From Neostapfia colusana (Eukaryota > Streptophyta > Magnoliopsida > Poales > Poaceae), in contig JASWHV010000013.1 in assembly GCA_030760725.1 (NCBI GenBank), positions 43,232,787 through 43,296,786 on the forward strand: 64,000 bases of DNA, read 5' to 3'. This document shows positions 34,299 to 46,655 of the stretch, one piece after another (position 1 is the first letter of the stretch; each line of letters begins with the position of its first letter). Position numbers and translations under genes: made by a program. The notes under the pieces are model-generated. The model did not search any database. It saw only the letters and a list, made by a program, of their open reading frames with translations, and was not told the origin of the DNA.

Positions 34299-35908
34299 TG
34301 AAGCGCCCCGACCCAAAAGATCGGAACTAAACATGTAATATTATGCCAGAAACAGAGTTTGGTACATAATATTACAACACAAGTGGAACCATAATCATAC
34401 AGAGCTTTGTTACAACGGCATACACTTTAGTACAACAATAATAAGAACTAACATAAGGATGACTAACGACATAAACACATGGACGACTAGCTCCTCCTCG
34501 TACATGGTTCCACGGTAACACCTTGGGTGTGGTTGCGATCCTACTCGAAGTCCTCCGGGTTGAAGTCAAAATCCTCTGAAGATATCAGCAACAGTTGAGT
34601 ATAAAAAGTACTCAGCATGCTCCACCTCGCCCTTTGGGAGGGGAATGAAACAAACACAGATGCAATGCACAACAATAAAAGTGATTCAACCTAATGCAAC
34701 CAAATAACCCATCCAGATACATCTCTCACCTCATTCTCACAACAGGTGGCTTCCTAGTTTTAGGACCACACCATAACCTGTCTTATGCCGAGGACACGGT
34801 CGTCCGAGCGGATTCTACGCTCTGCAGAGGTTGTACGCTGTACCTACACGCACAGACCATCAAAGACAGCCCGTCATAACCGACCCCCACTCAAAACATC
34901 ACCCAGACCAGTCGTCCCCAACCTAGTGTCATGACTTACCTCAATATCTTCTCAGTTTTCACACATAAATGCATATCTCTCTCTATCCACTGTGGACGAC
35001 TGCCGGGCTAGCCACCGGGGTTAGGCTAAGCCCCGCCCATACAGGGTCATGTGGTGCTACTGAAGAAAGTTAGGTGAGATGTAAAAACAACTCGGTCCTT
35101 AAGGCTCACTAGGGAAGCCTCCATACTCAAACCACGAGCCTATCATCCTGATAGTACTCGCTATAAGTCTACCACCACGGTAGCGCTTACACCAACACTT
35201 ACCCTTCTGCCCCGGTCTCAAATGATGCACTCCCTTAACCATGCAACATACACAAGGCAACATCATCATGCATAGTCTCATCATATCAATATGCCGCAAA
35301 AAGAGAAACTAGTATGTTTACACTCTATCACACGAATAACTCAAGCTCAACAATGCAATGTCCTAATCTACTGCCCACAACGGATGAACCTCACATAGGA
35401 GCAATATGATCAAAAAGAGGTTGATGGAACTTGCCTTCGCTACCGTCTACGGCGTCGTACTCTTGGTCACCTAGCTCCTCTGGGTTCTATTCCGGCACTG
35501 GTTCTACACCGCACAAAAACAATCATACAAACAAAGCAAATATACATCATTTAGACTTGATTGCATTAACTATATTATGATATTAGATGATTTTTTGAAG
35601 AAGAATTGGATTAAGTGGTCTATTTGTGTGGGTGAGATCTGGTCTAAGGCCGATCAAGTAATTGCTTAGGTTTGGGCTCACATCAGCAAGAGTAAACAGG
35701 AAGAGGTTGGCCAGAGAGTAAGAAATCGAACGCCGACGCTATGGATCACTCGATTTAGCTGTCGATTTTGGGTAGGAGATATAGGAATTAGGACAACTTC
35801 ACGGAAGGGCGGCCACGCCGCGGGATGGTTGTGGCCAAACCTGAGGAGAGGGAGAAGGTGGATGACAGGGAAGAAGAGTGGTGGTTGGGGTGCTAACCTT
35901 GGCCGTTG
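34299..35908 (-). repeat. Element C 5' LTR, interrupted
   Basis: On the plus strand it starts TGAAGCGCCCCGACCC beside the PBS. About 1.6 kb is present before family B begins at 35909. The rest of the LTR was not recognised after 49563. No coding content is seen. Confidence 0.7.
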
Positions 35909-38900
35909 TGACGCCCCGGTTTTGAGGAAAAACCACGGAACCTGGACTGATGCATATGTGTGCCTAGGATGTTCATCACACATACACATATAATCCACAA
36001 ACTGAATTCAGGATATATATATAACCACGAATGAATAGATTCAAGTACTTTATTACATCAATCTTTATTGCAGCGGAAGTCTTATCTTAGCAGCGGAAGT
36101 CTTATTCTAGCAGTGGAAGTCTTCTAAACTATAGCGGAAGCAAACTAAGAAGTAGCAGCGGCTCCATCTCCTACTCCACAGGCAAGGTTGAGGGTAGATT
36201 ACACGCCTAATACTCCACGTGGTCTTCATAGTACTACTCTCCTGTTGCTGATAATGTATGATAATGAAAGGGTGAGTACATGACGTACTCAGCAAGTGCG
36301 GATAGTATGACATGTAGCTTACAACAAGGTAGGTATAAAAAGGCTCACTGCATAAAAGCAAAGTTTGTTTCACAAATCATGATAAAAACAGCAACTAGCA
36401 TTAAGTGAATGTAATCCCAACATGTATTTAAACATCAACATACCTCCATCATGATTCACCACTTTTCAAATCTCATCCGAACATTTATCTTTCTCAACTT
36501 TTCACATGCTCATGAATACCATCTTGTATTCACTACCATCTCATCTCATACTCAATTCCATCTCATAACCGAGATCAAATCTCATTGCCATGACTCAACA
36601 GTCATGCAACTAATATCATTACCCCGACTCAACAGTCCCGAAAACCAAATCCAAAGGCCAAACCATCACCAAACCAATAACCAAACCAATAACCAAACCA
36701 AATACCATCCCAATAACCATCCCATCTAATCATGTGAGTTGACCAGGCGCTTATGACTGTAAGCACGGTTATCATGATAGTTTCATACCCTACAGAGTTT
36801 GCACCAGTTTACCCACAAGTTTGTGATTTCGTCACCCGTTGACGACTGCAGAACCTCCATTATACCAGTACACAACAATCGGTGTATGGCCAAGAGATCA
36901 CAAAATAGCCTTTACAAAAGGGCTACTAGATGTATGGAATCACTAAGGTTTCACCAGCAGGCTAGAATCTCCATTCTCCCACCTACGGGCCCCCTCTTGT
37001 GCCATGCAGTTCCCAGGGCAGTCCTCTCTAGACTCCCATTCCCTGCGCCTTCCACGGTCCATAACAATCTAGCAACTTACCTAATTAGTCAGCTAAGTCG
37101 CACCAATATTTGGCCTTGTGGTGGCATTGTATTCCTGGCATGTGCTGGCATGAACCGGTCCGTAGATCTACGGCAAGTAAACCACCATCTCATTCTACCA
37201 CTTCAACAAAACCAAGCTTGCCTAGATTTCCCTCCGATTCATGTTCATTAACATCAAGTTCTCATTATCATTATTCTCATGAGTGCAAAAGCTAGACACA
37301 TTCTATCGCTTCCCAAAACCTGTAGATTAGCGAAGCAAAAAAGCAAAAACCGACCATACCCGACTCATAAACTTCTCTGGCGTCAAGGGTGGTTAACAAA
37401 ACTAGTAAACTCCTATGAAAGGGTTTCCCATCAAGTTGACTCGAGCATTCATAGTTTTTGCAAACAAAACAGTTTTCGAAACATGGGATCAATATGGTCA
37501 ATGGGCACTTGCCTTGTTCCTGTGGCTCTTGTTGCTCTTGTGTCTCGATGTCTTGGTGCTAAAATCCTTCGTAGGTAGCTCCCTGAGCTTGTCCTTCTAC
37601 TAACGATCAAGCATATACAATATTCATAGCAATCAATTATTATGCACAGACTTTACTCAAGATGCAATGGTGCATATGCATGCTAATCCTATGGTGCTGT
37701 TTTATTAGGTCGATTTGTACGTGTTCTTGCATGTTTGCATGGGGTTTTACGATGAACAGAGGCGTAAAGATCAATTGTGGACGTGGCGATTGAAGGGGTT
37801 AATCTCGGCGAGTTTGGGGGCTAGGGCTTCTAAGTTGTCGGCTTAGAAAAGATGTTACGACCAAGGGGTTTTTTCGGGTTCTATTTATAACCGGAAAAAG
37901 AAGAGTCCTAATCTGATTGGATTTCAAATAAGAGTCCTATTTGATTTGTGTTTGGATCTTATCAACTTATCTCCAATCGATTTGGTTGCAGTATCAACGT
38001 CGAAGAGTTTGTGTCGGTTTCCTCCGTAACTGGTACTCAAGTACAGAGAAAAACCGCTTCAGAATCGCGTCCTTCTGCAGGAATAAATTCAGGAAGCTCC
38101 ACGTGTCCAGCGGGTGCCTGGGCTTCCCTTTTCCTCAGGGGCGAGCTCTGGTTGTGTCGCGTGTCAGGCGGGCGAGATCTTCCTCTTCCTCAGAGGTGAG
38201 CTCCGCGTGTACCACGTGTCTTGGCGGGCGAGACCTCCCTCTCCCTCAGAGGCGAGTATCGCTTGCGCCACGTGTCTGGTGGGTCGGGACCTCCCCTCTC
38301 AACAGAGGTGAGTTCCGCTTACTCCACATGTCAGTGCCGGACCTCCCCTCTCTTCGGAGGTGAGCTCCGAGAGTGCAACGTGTCAAGCAGCGCAGAATCT
38401 TCCTTTCTCCTCAGAGACGAGCTCCGAGGTTGGCACGTGTCCAATAGCGTCGGACCTCCTAGAGGTGAGCTCCGGAGGTGACACGTGTTCGGTAGTGTCA
38501 GACCTCCTGGAGGCGAGCTCCGAAGGTGACATGTGTCCAGTAGGACCGGACCTCTCGGAGGTTAGCTCCGAGAGCGACACGTGTCTCGTGGTGTCGGACC
38601 TCTCAGAAGTGAGTTCCGAGAGCGACACGTGTCCAGCGGGTTTGGCCTTACTTCCCCACAGCGAGTAGCTCCGGTGGCGACACGTCTCCTGCGGGGCTGG
38701 ACTTCGCTCCTCCACAGAGGCAAGCCCCGGAGGCGACACGTGTTCAGCGGGTCGGACCTCGCCCGTACCACAGAGGCTAGCTCTGAGCCTGCCACGTGTC
38801 TGGCAGTGCCGGACCTCTCCCCACAATGCAGGGATGAGCTCCAAACACGCCACGTGGCCAGCTGGCCGTGGGAAGTGTCTACAATGCTCCTAGGCAAACT

Positions 38901-39016
38901 GGAACTGGCTCTTTTTAGCTATCTTTTTTATTCCTTTTCTCTTTCTACTTATTTTAAAATGTTTCCTCTATATAAAGTATGAATGCGTGCATGATTACGA
39001 AATTGAGGGTGTTACA
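35909..39016 (-). repeat. Family B LTR 1
   Basis: On the plus strand it runs TGACGCCCCGGTTTT to GAGGGTGTTACA, 3.1 kb. A minus-strand TATA box (TTATAAATAG) is at 37881-37890 and a G-box array at about 38097-38860. AATAAAG-type polyA signals (minus strand) occur near 36047 and 36065. Short open frames within it are not considered genes. Confidence 0.92.
38097..38860. promoter_or_regulatory. G-box/ABRE-like module array, LTR 1
   Basis: About fifteen modules of 50-60 bp, most with CACGTG inside GACACGTGTCC or CCACGTGTC, each followed by CGGACCTC and GAGCTCCG. In element orientation the array ends about 210 bp upstream of the TATA box. Confidence 0.7.
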
Positions 39017-40664
39017 AATCTACCCCCCTTAAATTGAATCTCGCCCTCGAGATTCGATAGAGTGGAGAATAGATGAGGGAATTCTGCCTTCTCGGTTGTT
39101 TGCTGGGCTGACTCGAACTCAATACGAGTACAGTGCTCGTTTGTCAACTGCACGCTCCTCTTAGCACATTGGATTACTCCATTGTGCTTGCTTAACCAAT
39201 CCATTACGAGTATTATGTCAAGCCCTTGGGAATCCAAGACAATGAGGTTGGCAAGGAAGTCTACCCCCCTTATTTTAAGGTTTACTTTCGGACATACTAT
39301 ATTAGTCCTCATCTCTCCACCGGGAGAATTAACCAACATAGTATATTTCAAGTGTGATATGGGTAGATTATACTTGGCAACATACTTGGATGATATGAAT
39401 GAATGTGATGCTCCGGAATCAAATAGTATGATGGCTGGGTTGGAGTTGGCAAGGAACATACCAATCATGACGTCCTCAGCCTGTTGCGCTTCCTCATCAG
39501 AAACATGGTTCACGTTGCCGCGAGCGTAGTTCTGCTGTCCACGGTTGCCTTGCGTAGCTCCTCCGTTCGGCCGTGGGTTCTGCTTGGGCACGTTGCTTGG
39601 CTGTCCAGGACCTTTCCTCGGGCACTGACTCACGAAGTATCCTGTTTCTCCACATGCAAAGCATGCCTTGTTGCCCAAGATGGCGGGGACGTTGGGGCGG
39701 GGGTTTTGTGCATAGGCGCCCATGTTTGGACGGAGCGCAGAAGGCAAAGGAACATGAGGTGCTTGCAAGGTAGGACGTTGCTGTGGTGGCTGATTAGGGT
39801 GAAAAGTAGATGTGGACGAGCCATACTTTGGTGCAGCTGGGGCATGTAACAGGGACGTACATTGCTCCCTTGTGGCTGGTATGGCATCTTTCTTTTGCCA
39901 TCTTGCTCGATCTCTCGGATCTTACTCTCAACCACTATGGCTTTGTCAACTGGCTTCTGGAAGCTGGCATAATCATTGTTGAGGAGCTGAACCTGGATCT
40001 TATTGTTCAACCCTCTCATGAACAAGTACTGCTTCCTTTGGTCGGAGTTGACATCTTCAGGGGCATACCTTGATAGTTGTGTGAACTTGTTGAGGTACTC
40101 ATGCACGCTTTTCTTGCCTTAGCGGAGACCTTCAAACTCTTGACTTTTTAGCATCATGACACCAGTAGGGACGTAATGAGAGCGAAAACTCTCCTTGAAC
40201 TCAGTACAAGTAATAGTCTCCTGATTGACATGAGTGTTGCATAGAGTGTCCCACCAGTCAGCGGCTTCTCCCATAAGTTGGTGCGATGCGAAGAGAACTT
40301 TCTCTCGATCATTGCACTGAACTATGGCAAGATTCTTCTCCATAGATTTTAACCAATCGTCAGCCTCCATGGGATCATTAGCTTGTGCAAAGGTAGGGGG
40401 TCGAGTCCTCATGAACTCTCCCAGTCGGTTGTGAGCCGGCGGTGGTGGTGGTGGGGGTGCAGGAACAGGGTTATTGTTTTTGTTGGCTTGCAGCTGACCC
40501 AAAGTTTGGATCATAGTTTGCATAAGCTGGTTCTGCATAGCCATCAACCTTTCAAGGTTGTTTCCACCAGCCTCAGGGTTGACATTCTCAGGAACTTCGA
40601 CGTGGTCATCCTCTTGGTTGCCACGGACGTTCCTCCTTTGTCGGCCGACGTTTTCTCTCACCAT
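38995..40664 (-). pseudogene. Family B copy 1 gag-protease
   Basis: It starts at ATG 40664 (MVRENVGRQRRNVRGN). It has a Pro-rich segment, the retrotransposon gag domain (ADDWLKSMEKNLAIVQCNDR), a CCHC knuckle (CFACGETGYFVSQC) and an aspartic protease ([13 protein letters not shown]...LDIILVMDWLSKHNG). One stop, TAA near 40119-40121, replaces the CAA of copy 2; one G is missing near 39840, shifting the frame; three Pro/Gln codons are missing relative to copy 2. The frame runs through the PPT and ends 22 bases inside the LTR. Confidence 0.88.
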
Positions 40665-40739
40665 CTTTGAGAGAGAGTCGGATAGAATAGAGGTTAGAAG
40701 TTTAGATGGTTTCGCCCCAACTATATGCATCAAGGGTAT

Positions 40740-41280
40740 GACCTATATATCAACCTATATGAGGATGTGAACAAGTGGCTAAGCATCTCACATCTCTCTA
40801 CTATGTGTGGATATGGACAACGCTAAAACATCCCACAACTCACACTAAGCACTCAAGCACAACAATCATCACAAAAGTTCAGCACACAACTCCTATTCAA
40901 GGCTTACTCAATGGGGGTCCTATGTGGTTTCTGGTGATACCAATCTATGACCAATCTGTGACTACCAATCTGTGACTTTGTCCTATGGTCAATGGGGTTC
41001 TAATGCCAATCTATGCATTCTACCTAGTCTTGCATCCTATGTTCAGCGTGGCTCCTAATACCAATCTGCGACTAGGCTTGCATCCTATGGTCAACCGTGG
41101 TTTTGCTACCAATCTATGATTAATCTAGGCTTGTGACCTACAGTCAACCGTGGTTTCTAAAACCAAACTGTGATTTCTATCTAGGCTTGCGATCTACAGT
41201 CAACCGTGGTAGCTTGATACCAATCTGTGACCTATCTAGGCGTGTGACCTACGATCAACCGTGGCTCTAATACCAATCTG
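40740..41280 (-). other. Family B copy 1 leader with repeated PBS-like units
   Basis: From about 40935 to 41280 the leader consists of degenerate units of 40-60 bp, each containing ACCAATCTGTGA-like sequence plus GTCAACCGTGG. On the minus strand these read TCACAGATTGGTATCAGAGCC, the LTR end joined to the PBS. The true PBS at 41262-41275 has one mismatch (CTCTAATACCA). Confidence 0.7.
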
Positions 41281-44200
41281 TGACGCCCCGGTTCTGTGGT
41301 AAAACCACGGAACCTGGACTGATGCATATGTGTGCCCAGGATGTTCATCACACATACACATATAATCCACAAACTGAATTCAGAATATATATAACCACGA
41401 ATGAATAGATTCAAGTACTTTATTACATCAATCTTTATTGCAGCGGAAGTCTTATCTTAGCAGCGGAAGTCTGATTCTAGCAGCGGAAGTCTTCTAAACT
41501 ATAGCGGAAGCAAACTAAGCAGCAGCAGCGGCTCCATATCCTACTCCACAGGCAAGGTTGAGGGTAGATTACATGCCAAATACTCCACGTGGTCTTCATA
41601 GTACTCCTCTCCTATTGCTGATGATGTATGATAATGCAAGGGTGAGTACATGACGTACTCAGCAAGTGCGGAAAGTATGACATGTAGCTTACAAAATGGT
41701 AGGTATAAAAAGGCTCATTGCATAAAAGCAAAGTTTGTTTCACAAATCATGATAAAAACAGCAACTAGCTTTAAGTGAATGTAATCCCAACATGTATTTA
41801 AACATCAACATACCTCCATCATGATTCACCACTTTTCATATCTCATCCGAACATTTATCTTTCTCAACTTTTCACATGCTCATGAATACCATCTCGTATT
41901 CACTACCATCTCATCTCATATTCAATTCCATCTCATAACCGAGATCAAATCTCATTGCCGTGACTCAATAGTCATGCAACCGATCTCATTACCCGGACTC
42001 AACAGTCCCGAAAACCAAATCCAAAGACCAAACTATCACCAAACCAATAACCAAACCAAATACCATCCCAATAACCATCCCATCTAATCATGTGAGTTGG
42101 CCAAGCGCTTGTGACTGTAAGCACGGCTATCATGATAGTTTCATACCCTGCAGAGTTTGCACCACTTTACCCACAAGTTTGTTATTTCGTCACCCATCGG
42201 CGACTGCAGAACCTCCATTATACTAGTACACAACCGTCGGTGTATGGCCAAGAGATCACAAAATAGCCTTTACAAAGGGGCTACTAGATGTATGGCCTCA
42301 CTAAGGTTTCACCAGCAGGCTAGAATCTCCATTCTCCCACCTATGGGCCCCTCTTGTGCCATGCAGTTCCCAGGGCAGTCCTCTCTCGACTCCCATTCCC
42401 CGCGCCTTCCACAGTCCATAACAATCTAGCAACTTACCTAATTAGTCAGCTAATCCGCACCCATATTTGGCCTTGTGGTAGCATTGTATTCCTGGCATGT
42501 GCTGGCATGAACCGGTCCTTAGATCTACGGCAAGTAAACCACCATCTCATTCTACCACTTCAACAAAACCAAGCTTGCCTAGATCTCCCTCCGATTCATG
42601 TTCATTAACATCAAGTTCTCATTATCATTATTCTCATGAGTGCAATAGCTAGACACATTCTGTCGCTTCCCATAACCCGTAGATTAGTGAAGCAAAAAAG
42701 CAAAAACCGACCATACCCGACTCATAAACTTCCCTGGCGTTAAGGGTGGTTAACAAAACTAGTAAACTCCTATGAAAGTGTTTCCCATCAAGTTGACTCA
42801 AGCATTTATAGTTTTCGCAAACAAAACATTTTTTGAAACATGGGATCAATATGGTCAATGGGCACTTGCCTTGTTCTTGTGGCTCTTGTTGCTCTTGTGT
42901 CTCGATGTCTTGGTGCAAAAATCCTTCGTAGGTAGCTCCCTGAGCTTGTCCTTCTACTCATGATCATGCATATACAATATTCATAGCAATCAATTATTAT
43001 GCACAAACTTTACTCAAGATGCAATGGTGCATATGCATGCTAATCCTATGGTGCTGTTTTATTAGATCAATTTGTACGTGTTCTTGCATGTTTGCATGGG
43101 TTTGCATGGGGTTTTATGATGAACAGAGGTGTAAAGATCAATTGTGGACGTGGCGATCAAAGGGGTTAAGCTCGGCGTGTTTGGGGGCTAGGGCTTCTAA
43201 GTTGTCAGCTTAGAAAAGATGTTACGACCAAGGGGTTGTTTCGGGTTCTATTTATAACCGGAAAAAGAAGAGTCCTAATCTGATTGGATTTCAAATAAGA
43301 GTCCTATTTAATTTGTGTTTGGATCTTATCAACTTATCTCCAATCGATTTGGTTGCAGTATCAACGTAGAAGAGTTTGTGTCGGTTCCTCCGTAAATGGT
43401 ACTCAAGTACAGAGAAAAACCGCTTCAGAATCGCGTCCTTCTGCAGGAATAAATTCCGGAGGCTCCACGTGTCCAGCGGGGGACAGGGCTTCCCTTTTCC
43501 TCAGGGGCGAGCTCTGGTTGTGTCGCGTGTCAGGCGGGCGAGACCTCCCTCTTCCTCAGAGGTGAGCTCCGCGTGTACGACGTGTCCTGGCGGACGAGAC
43601 CTCCCTCTCCCTCAGAGGCGATCTCCGTGTGTGCCACGTGTCTGGTGGGTCGGGACCTCCCCTCTCAACAGAGGTAAGTTCCACTTACGCCACGTGTCAG
43701 TGCTGGACCTCCCCTCTCTTCGGAGGTGAGCTCCGAGAGTGCAACGTGTCAAGCAGCGCAAAATCTTCCTTTCTCCTTAGAGACGAGCTCCGAGGTTGAC
43801 ACGTGTCCAATAGCGTCGGACCTCTCAGAGGTGAGCTCCGGAGGTGACACATGTTTGGTGTGTCAGACCTCCTGGAGGCGAGCTCCAAAGGTGACACGTG
43901 TCCAGTAGGACCGGACCTCTCGGAGGTTAGCTCCGAGAGCGACACGTGTCTCACGGTGTCAGACCTCTCGGAAGTGAGTTCCGAGAGCGACACGTGTCCA
44001 GCGGGTTGGGCCTTACTTCCCCGCAGCGACTAGCTCCGGTGGTGACACGTGTCCTGCGGGGCTGGACTTCGCTCCTCCACAGAAGCAAGCCCCGGAGGCG
44101 ACACGTGTTCAGCGGGTCGGACCTCGCCCGTTCCACAGAGGCTAGCTCCGAGCCTGCCACGTGTCTGGCGGTGCCGGACCTCTCCTCATAATGCAGGGAT

Positions 44201-44381
44201 GAGCTCCAAACACGCCACGTGGCCAGATGGCCACGGGAAGTGTCTACAGTGCTCCTAGGCGAACTGGAACTGGCTCTTTTTAGCTATCTTTTTTATTCCT
44301 TTTCTGTTTCTACTTATTTTAAAATGTTTCGTCTATATAAAATATGAATGCATGCATGATTACAAAATTGAGGGTGTTACA
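41281..44381 (-). repeat. Family B LTR 2 (shared middle LTR)
   Basis: 3.1 kb, TGACGCCCCGGTTCT to GAGGGTGTTACA. The minus-strand TATA box is at 43248-43257. It serves as 5' LTR of copy 1 and 3' LTR of copy 2. Confidence 0.92.
43464..44222. promoter_or_regulatory. G-box/ABRE-like module array, LTR 2
   Basis: About fifteen modules; eleven carry an exact CACGTG hexamer and the others differ by one base. The layout is the same as in LTR 1. Confidence 0.7.
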
Positions 44382-46039
44382 AATCTACCCCCCTTAAATT
44401 GAATCTCGCCCTCGGGATTTGATAGAGTGGGAAATAGATGAGGGAATTCTGCCTTCTCGGTTGTTGGTTGGGCTGACTCGAACTCAATATGAGTACCGTG
44501 CTCGTTTGTCAACTGCACGCTCCTCTTAGCACATTGGATTACTCCGTTGTGCTTGCTTAACCAATCCATTCTGAGTATTATGTCAAGCCCTTGGGAATCC
44601 AAGACAATGAGGTTGGCAAGGAAGTCTACCCCCCTTATTTTAAGGTTTACTTTTGGACATACTATATTAGTCCTCATCTCTCCACCGGGAGAATTAACCA
44701 ATATAGTATATTTCATGTGTGATATGGGTAGATTATACTTGGCAACATACTTGGATGATATGAATGAATGTGATGCTCCGGAATCAAATAGAATGATGGC
44801 TGGGTTGGAGTTGGCAAGGAACATACCAATCACGACGTCCTCAGCCTGTTGCGCTTCCTCAGCAGAAACATGGTTCACGTTGCCGTGAGCGTAGTTCTGC
44901 TGTCCACGGTTCCCTTGCGTAGCTCCTCCGTTTGGCCGTGGGTTCTACTTGGGAACGTTGCTTGGCTGTCCAGGACCTTTCCTCGGGCACTGACTCGCGA
45001 AGTGTCCTGTTTCTCCACATGCAAAGCATGCCTTGTTGCCCAAGATGGCGGGGACGTTGGGGCGGGGGTTTTGTGCATAGGCGCCCATGTTTGGACGGGG
45101 CGCAGAAGGCAAAGGCACATAAGGTGCTTGCATGGTAGGACGTTGCTGTGATGGCTGATTAGGGTGAAAAGTAGATGTGGACGAGCCATACTTTGGTGCA
45201 GCTGGGGGCATGTAACAGGGACGTACATTGCTCCCTTGTGGCTGGTATGGCATCTTTCTTTTGCCCTCTTGCTCGATCTCTCGGATCTTACTCTCAACTA
45301 CTATGGCTTTGTCAACTAGCTTCTGGAAGCTGGCATAATCATTGTTGAGGAGCTGAACCTGGATCTTGTTGTTCAACCCTCTCATGAACAAGTACTGCTT
45401 CCTTTGGTCGGAGTTGACATCTTCAGGGGCATACCTTGACAGTTGTGTGAACTTGTTGAGATACTCATTCACGCTTTTCTTGCCTTGGCGGAGACCTTCA
45501 AACTCTTGACTTTTTAGCATCATGACACCAGTAGGGACGTAATGAGAGCGAAAACTCTCCTTGAACTCAGTCCAAGTAATAGTCTCCTGATTGACATGAG
45601 CGTTGCATAGAGCGTCCCACCAGTCAGCGGCTTCTCCCATAAGTTGGTGCGATGCGAAGCGAACTTTCTCTCGATCATTGCACTGAACTATGGCAATCTT
45701 CCTATCCATAGATTTTAACCAATCGTCAGCCTCTATGGGATCATTAGCTTGTGCAAAGGTAGGGGGTCGAGTCCTTATGAACTCTCCTAGTCGGTTGTGA
45801 GCCGGCGGTGGTGGTGGTGGTTGTGGCGGGGGTGCAGGAACAGGGTTATTGTTGTTGTTGGCTTGCAGCTGACCCAAAGTTTGGATCATAGTTTGCATAA
45901 GCTGGTTCTGCATAGCCATCAACCTTTCAAGGTTGTTTCCACCAGCCTCAGGGTTGACATTCTCAGGAAATTCGACGTGGTCATCCTCTTGGTTGCCACG
46001 GACGTTCCTCCTTTGTCGGCCGACGTTTACTCTCACCAT
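44360..46039 (-). pseudogene. Family B copy 2 gag-protease, one amber stop
   Basis: It starts at ATG 46039 (MVRVNVGRQRRNVRGN). A single frame of about 560 codons contains the Pro-rich segment, gag domain (ADDWLKSMDRKIAIVQCNDR through YLNKFTQLSRYAPEDV), CCHC knuckle (CFACGETGHFASQC) and aspartic protease ([28 protein letters not shown]). The only break is TAG at about 44945-44947, where copy 1 has CAG. The frame passes through the PPT (Lys-Gly-Gly-Arg codons) and stops at 44360, inside the LTR. No RT sequence follows. Confidence 0.9.
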
Positions 46040-46129
46040 CTTTGAGAGAGAGTCGGATAGAATAGAGGTTAGAAGTTTAGATGGTTTCCCCCAAACTATA
46101 TGCATCAAGGGTATGAACTATATATCAAC

Positions 46130-46655
46130 CCATATGAGGATGTGAACAAGTGTTGAAGCATCTCACATCTCTCTACTATGTGTGGATATGGACAACGCTG
46201 AAACGTCCCACAACTCACACTAAGTACTCAAGCACAACAATCATCACAAAAGTTCAGCACACAACTCCTATTCAATGCTTACTCAATGGGGGTCCTATGT
46301 GGTTTGGGGTGATACCAATCTATGACCAATCTGTGACTACAAATCTGTGACTTTGTCCTATGGTCAATGGGATTCTAATGCCAATCTATGCATTCTACCT
46401 AGTCTTGTATCCTATGTTCAGTGTGGCTCCTAATACCAATCTGCGACTAGGCTTGCATCCTATGGTCAACCGTGGTTCTGCTACCAATCTATGATCAATC
46501 TAGGCTTGTGACCTACAGTCAACCATGGTTTCTAAAACCAAACTGTGATTTCTATCTAGGCTTGTGATCTACAGTCAACCGTGGTAGCTTGATACCAATC
46601 TGTGACCTATCTAGGCGTATGACCTATGATCAACCGTGGCTCTGATACCAATCTG
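46130..46655 (-). other. Family B copy 2 leader with repeated PBS-like units and PBS
   Basis: The unit array is the same as in copy 1, from about 46305 to 46655. The true PBS (minus strand TGGTATCAGAGCCA) is intact at 46637-46650, five bases from the LTR. Confidence 0.75.

Noticed and set aside
36799..37603. Conserved open frames (about 60-150 codons) in the family B LTR middle block
   Set aside because: Nucleotide conservation is shared with the Tekay LTR, but the frames are not kept between families, so it looks non-coding.
37941..38982. Many overlapping open frames in the G-box array of the family B LTRs
   Set aside because: Repetitive modules free of stops in several frames; they recur in every LTR copy and show no domain.
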